From Pedosphaera sp. (GTDB taxonomy: Bacteria; Verrucomicrobiota; Verrucomicrobiia; Limisphaerales; Pedosphaeraceae), in the NCBI GenBank assembly GCA_028293285.1, contig JAQGPC010000205.1, positions 1 through 32,453 on the forward strand: 32,453 nucleotides of DNA, in the 5' to 3' direction. The translations under genes and the position numbers were made by a program. Of the stretch, positions 32,321-32,453 are shown piece by piece (the first letter of the stretch is position 1; each line of letters begins with the position of its first letter). The notes beneath the pieces are model-generated. The model made no database searches. It was not told the DNA's origin and was given only the letters and a program-made list of their open reading frames with translations.

Positions 32321-32453
32321 ATGAATGGATGGTCTTTGACCCCGGCGCAACTCCGAACGCTGGAAAAGGAATTGGCTCACACTCACGATGCCGCCCTGTT
32401 GCGTCGGCTCCTGGCCGTGCTGGAAGTCGGCCAAGGTCGTTCCACCACCGAGG
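32321..32453 (+). mobile_element. IS630-like transposase gene, 5' part (cut by window end)
   Basis: The ATG at 32321 has GAGGG before it and the frame stays open to the window edge, giving 44 residues. WSLTPAQLRTLEKELAHTHD is followed by AALLRRLLAVLEVGQGRSTT. This is the first helix-turn-helix segment typical of IS630-family transposases, where L-R-R-L-x-A-V-L precedes a V-A-x-x-L-G-V-S motif just beyond the window. The DDE catalytic domain is not visible, so the family call rests on the DNA-binding end only. Confidence 0.55.

Overview
The window most resembles the genome of a soil or freshwater Verrucomicrobium, with the Pedosphaera-like group the best guess. This is inferred from family content only. 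The clues are prepilin-type proteins beginning [17 protein letters not shown] and followed by an LLPALAKAK stretch, very long secreted proteins built from autotransporter-associated beta-strand repeats, an ECF sigma factor of the type paired with Ser/Thr kinases, and a histidine kinase whose sensor is a chain of OB-like modules.

Left part (1-9821). The window opens inside the TPR tail of a probable Ser/Thr kinase, followed by an ECF sigma factor and a DoxX-like membrane protein. A LysR regulator on the minus strand faces a tight plus-strand run of eight genes: nitroreductase, YcaC-type isochorismatase-family hydrolase, SnoaL-like protein, SDR, MBL-fold hydrolase, second SDR, zinc-free quinone oxidoreductase and second SnoaL-like protein. 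This looks like one regulated unit for handling small electrophilic or quinone-like compounds. The substrate cannot be read from sequence.

Middle (9822-16347). A DedA-rhodanese fusion, a small uncharacterised protein without a convincing start, and a PagL-like outer-membrane lipid A deacylase lead to a broken dps gene. From about 13.1 kb to 16.25 kb the DNA looks like an integrated plasmid or island remnant. It holds a cluster of palindromes before a 41-codon ribbon-helix-helix-like gene, an orphan protein, a protein with a recombination-associated C-terminus, and a two-domain homologue of the DNA polymerase sliding clamp. It ends in a 25-nt copy of a tRNA 3' end (tRNA-Cys-like), the expected scar of integration into a tRNA gene.

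Right part (16348-32453). This is the most interesting block. A 1771-aa secreted enzyme carries a GH76 (alpha-1,6-mannanase family) domain, beta-strand repeats and a GH97 (alpha-glycosidase) domain. It is followed by a giant sensor kinase and a NarL-type response regulator with a 4-nt overlap. A 1324-aa secreted repeat/Ig/LamG protein and a prepilin-like protein come next. Four near-identical palindromes, GTTACAC-N4-GTGTAAT, sit before the enzyme, before the response regulator and, as two copies, before the second giant protein. They are the obvious candidate operator of this two-component system. The two giant secreted proteins share their last ~45 residues and another internal domain, so they probably use the same surface or export route. 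I read the block as a self-regulated system that senses, binds and cuts an alpha-linked polysaccharide such as mannan. The window closes with a decayed prepilin gene, a small HTH-like gene on the minus strand and the start of an IS630-like transposase.
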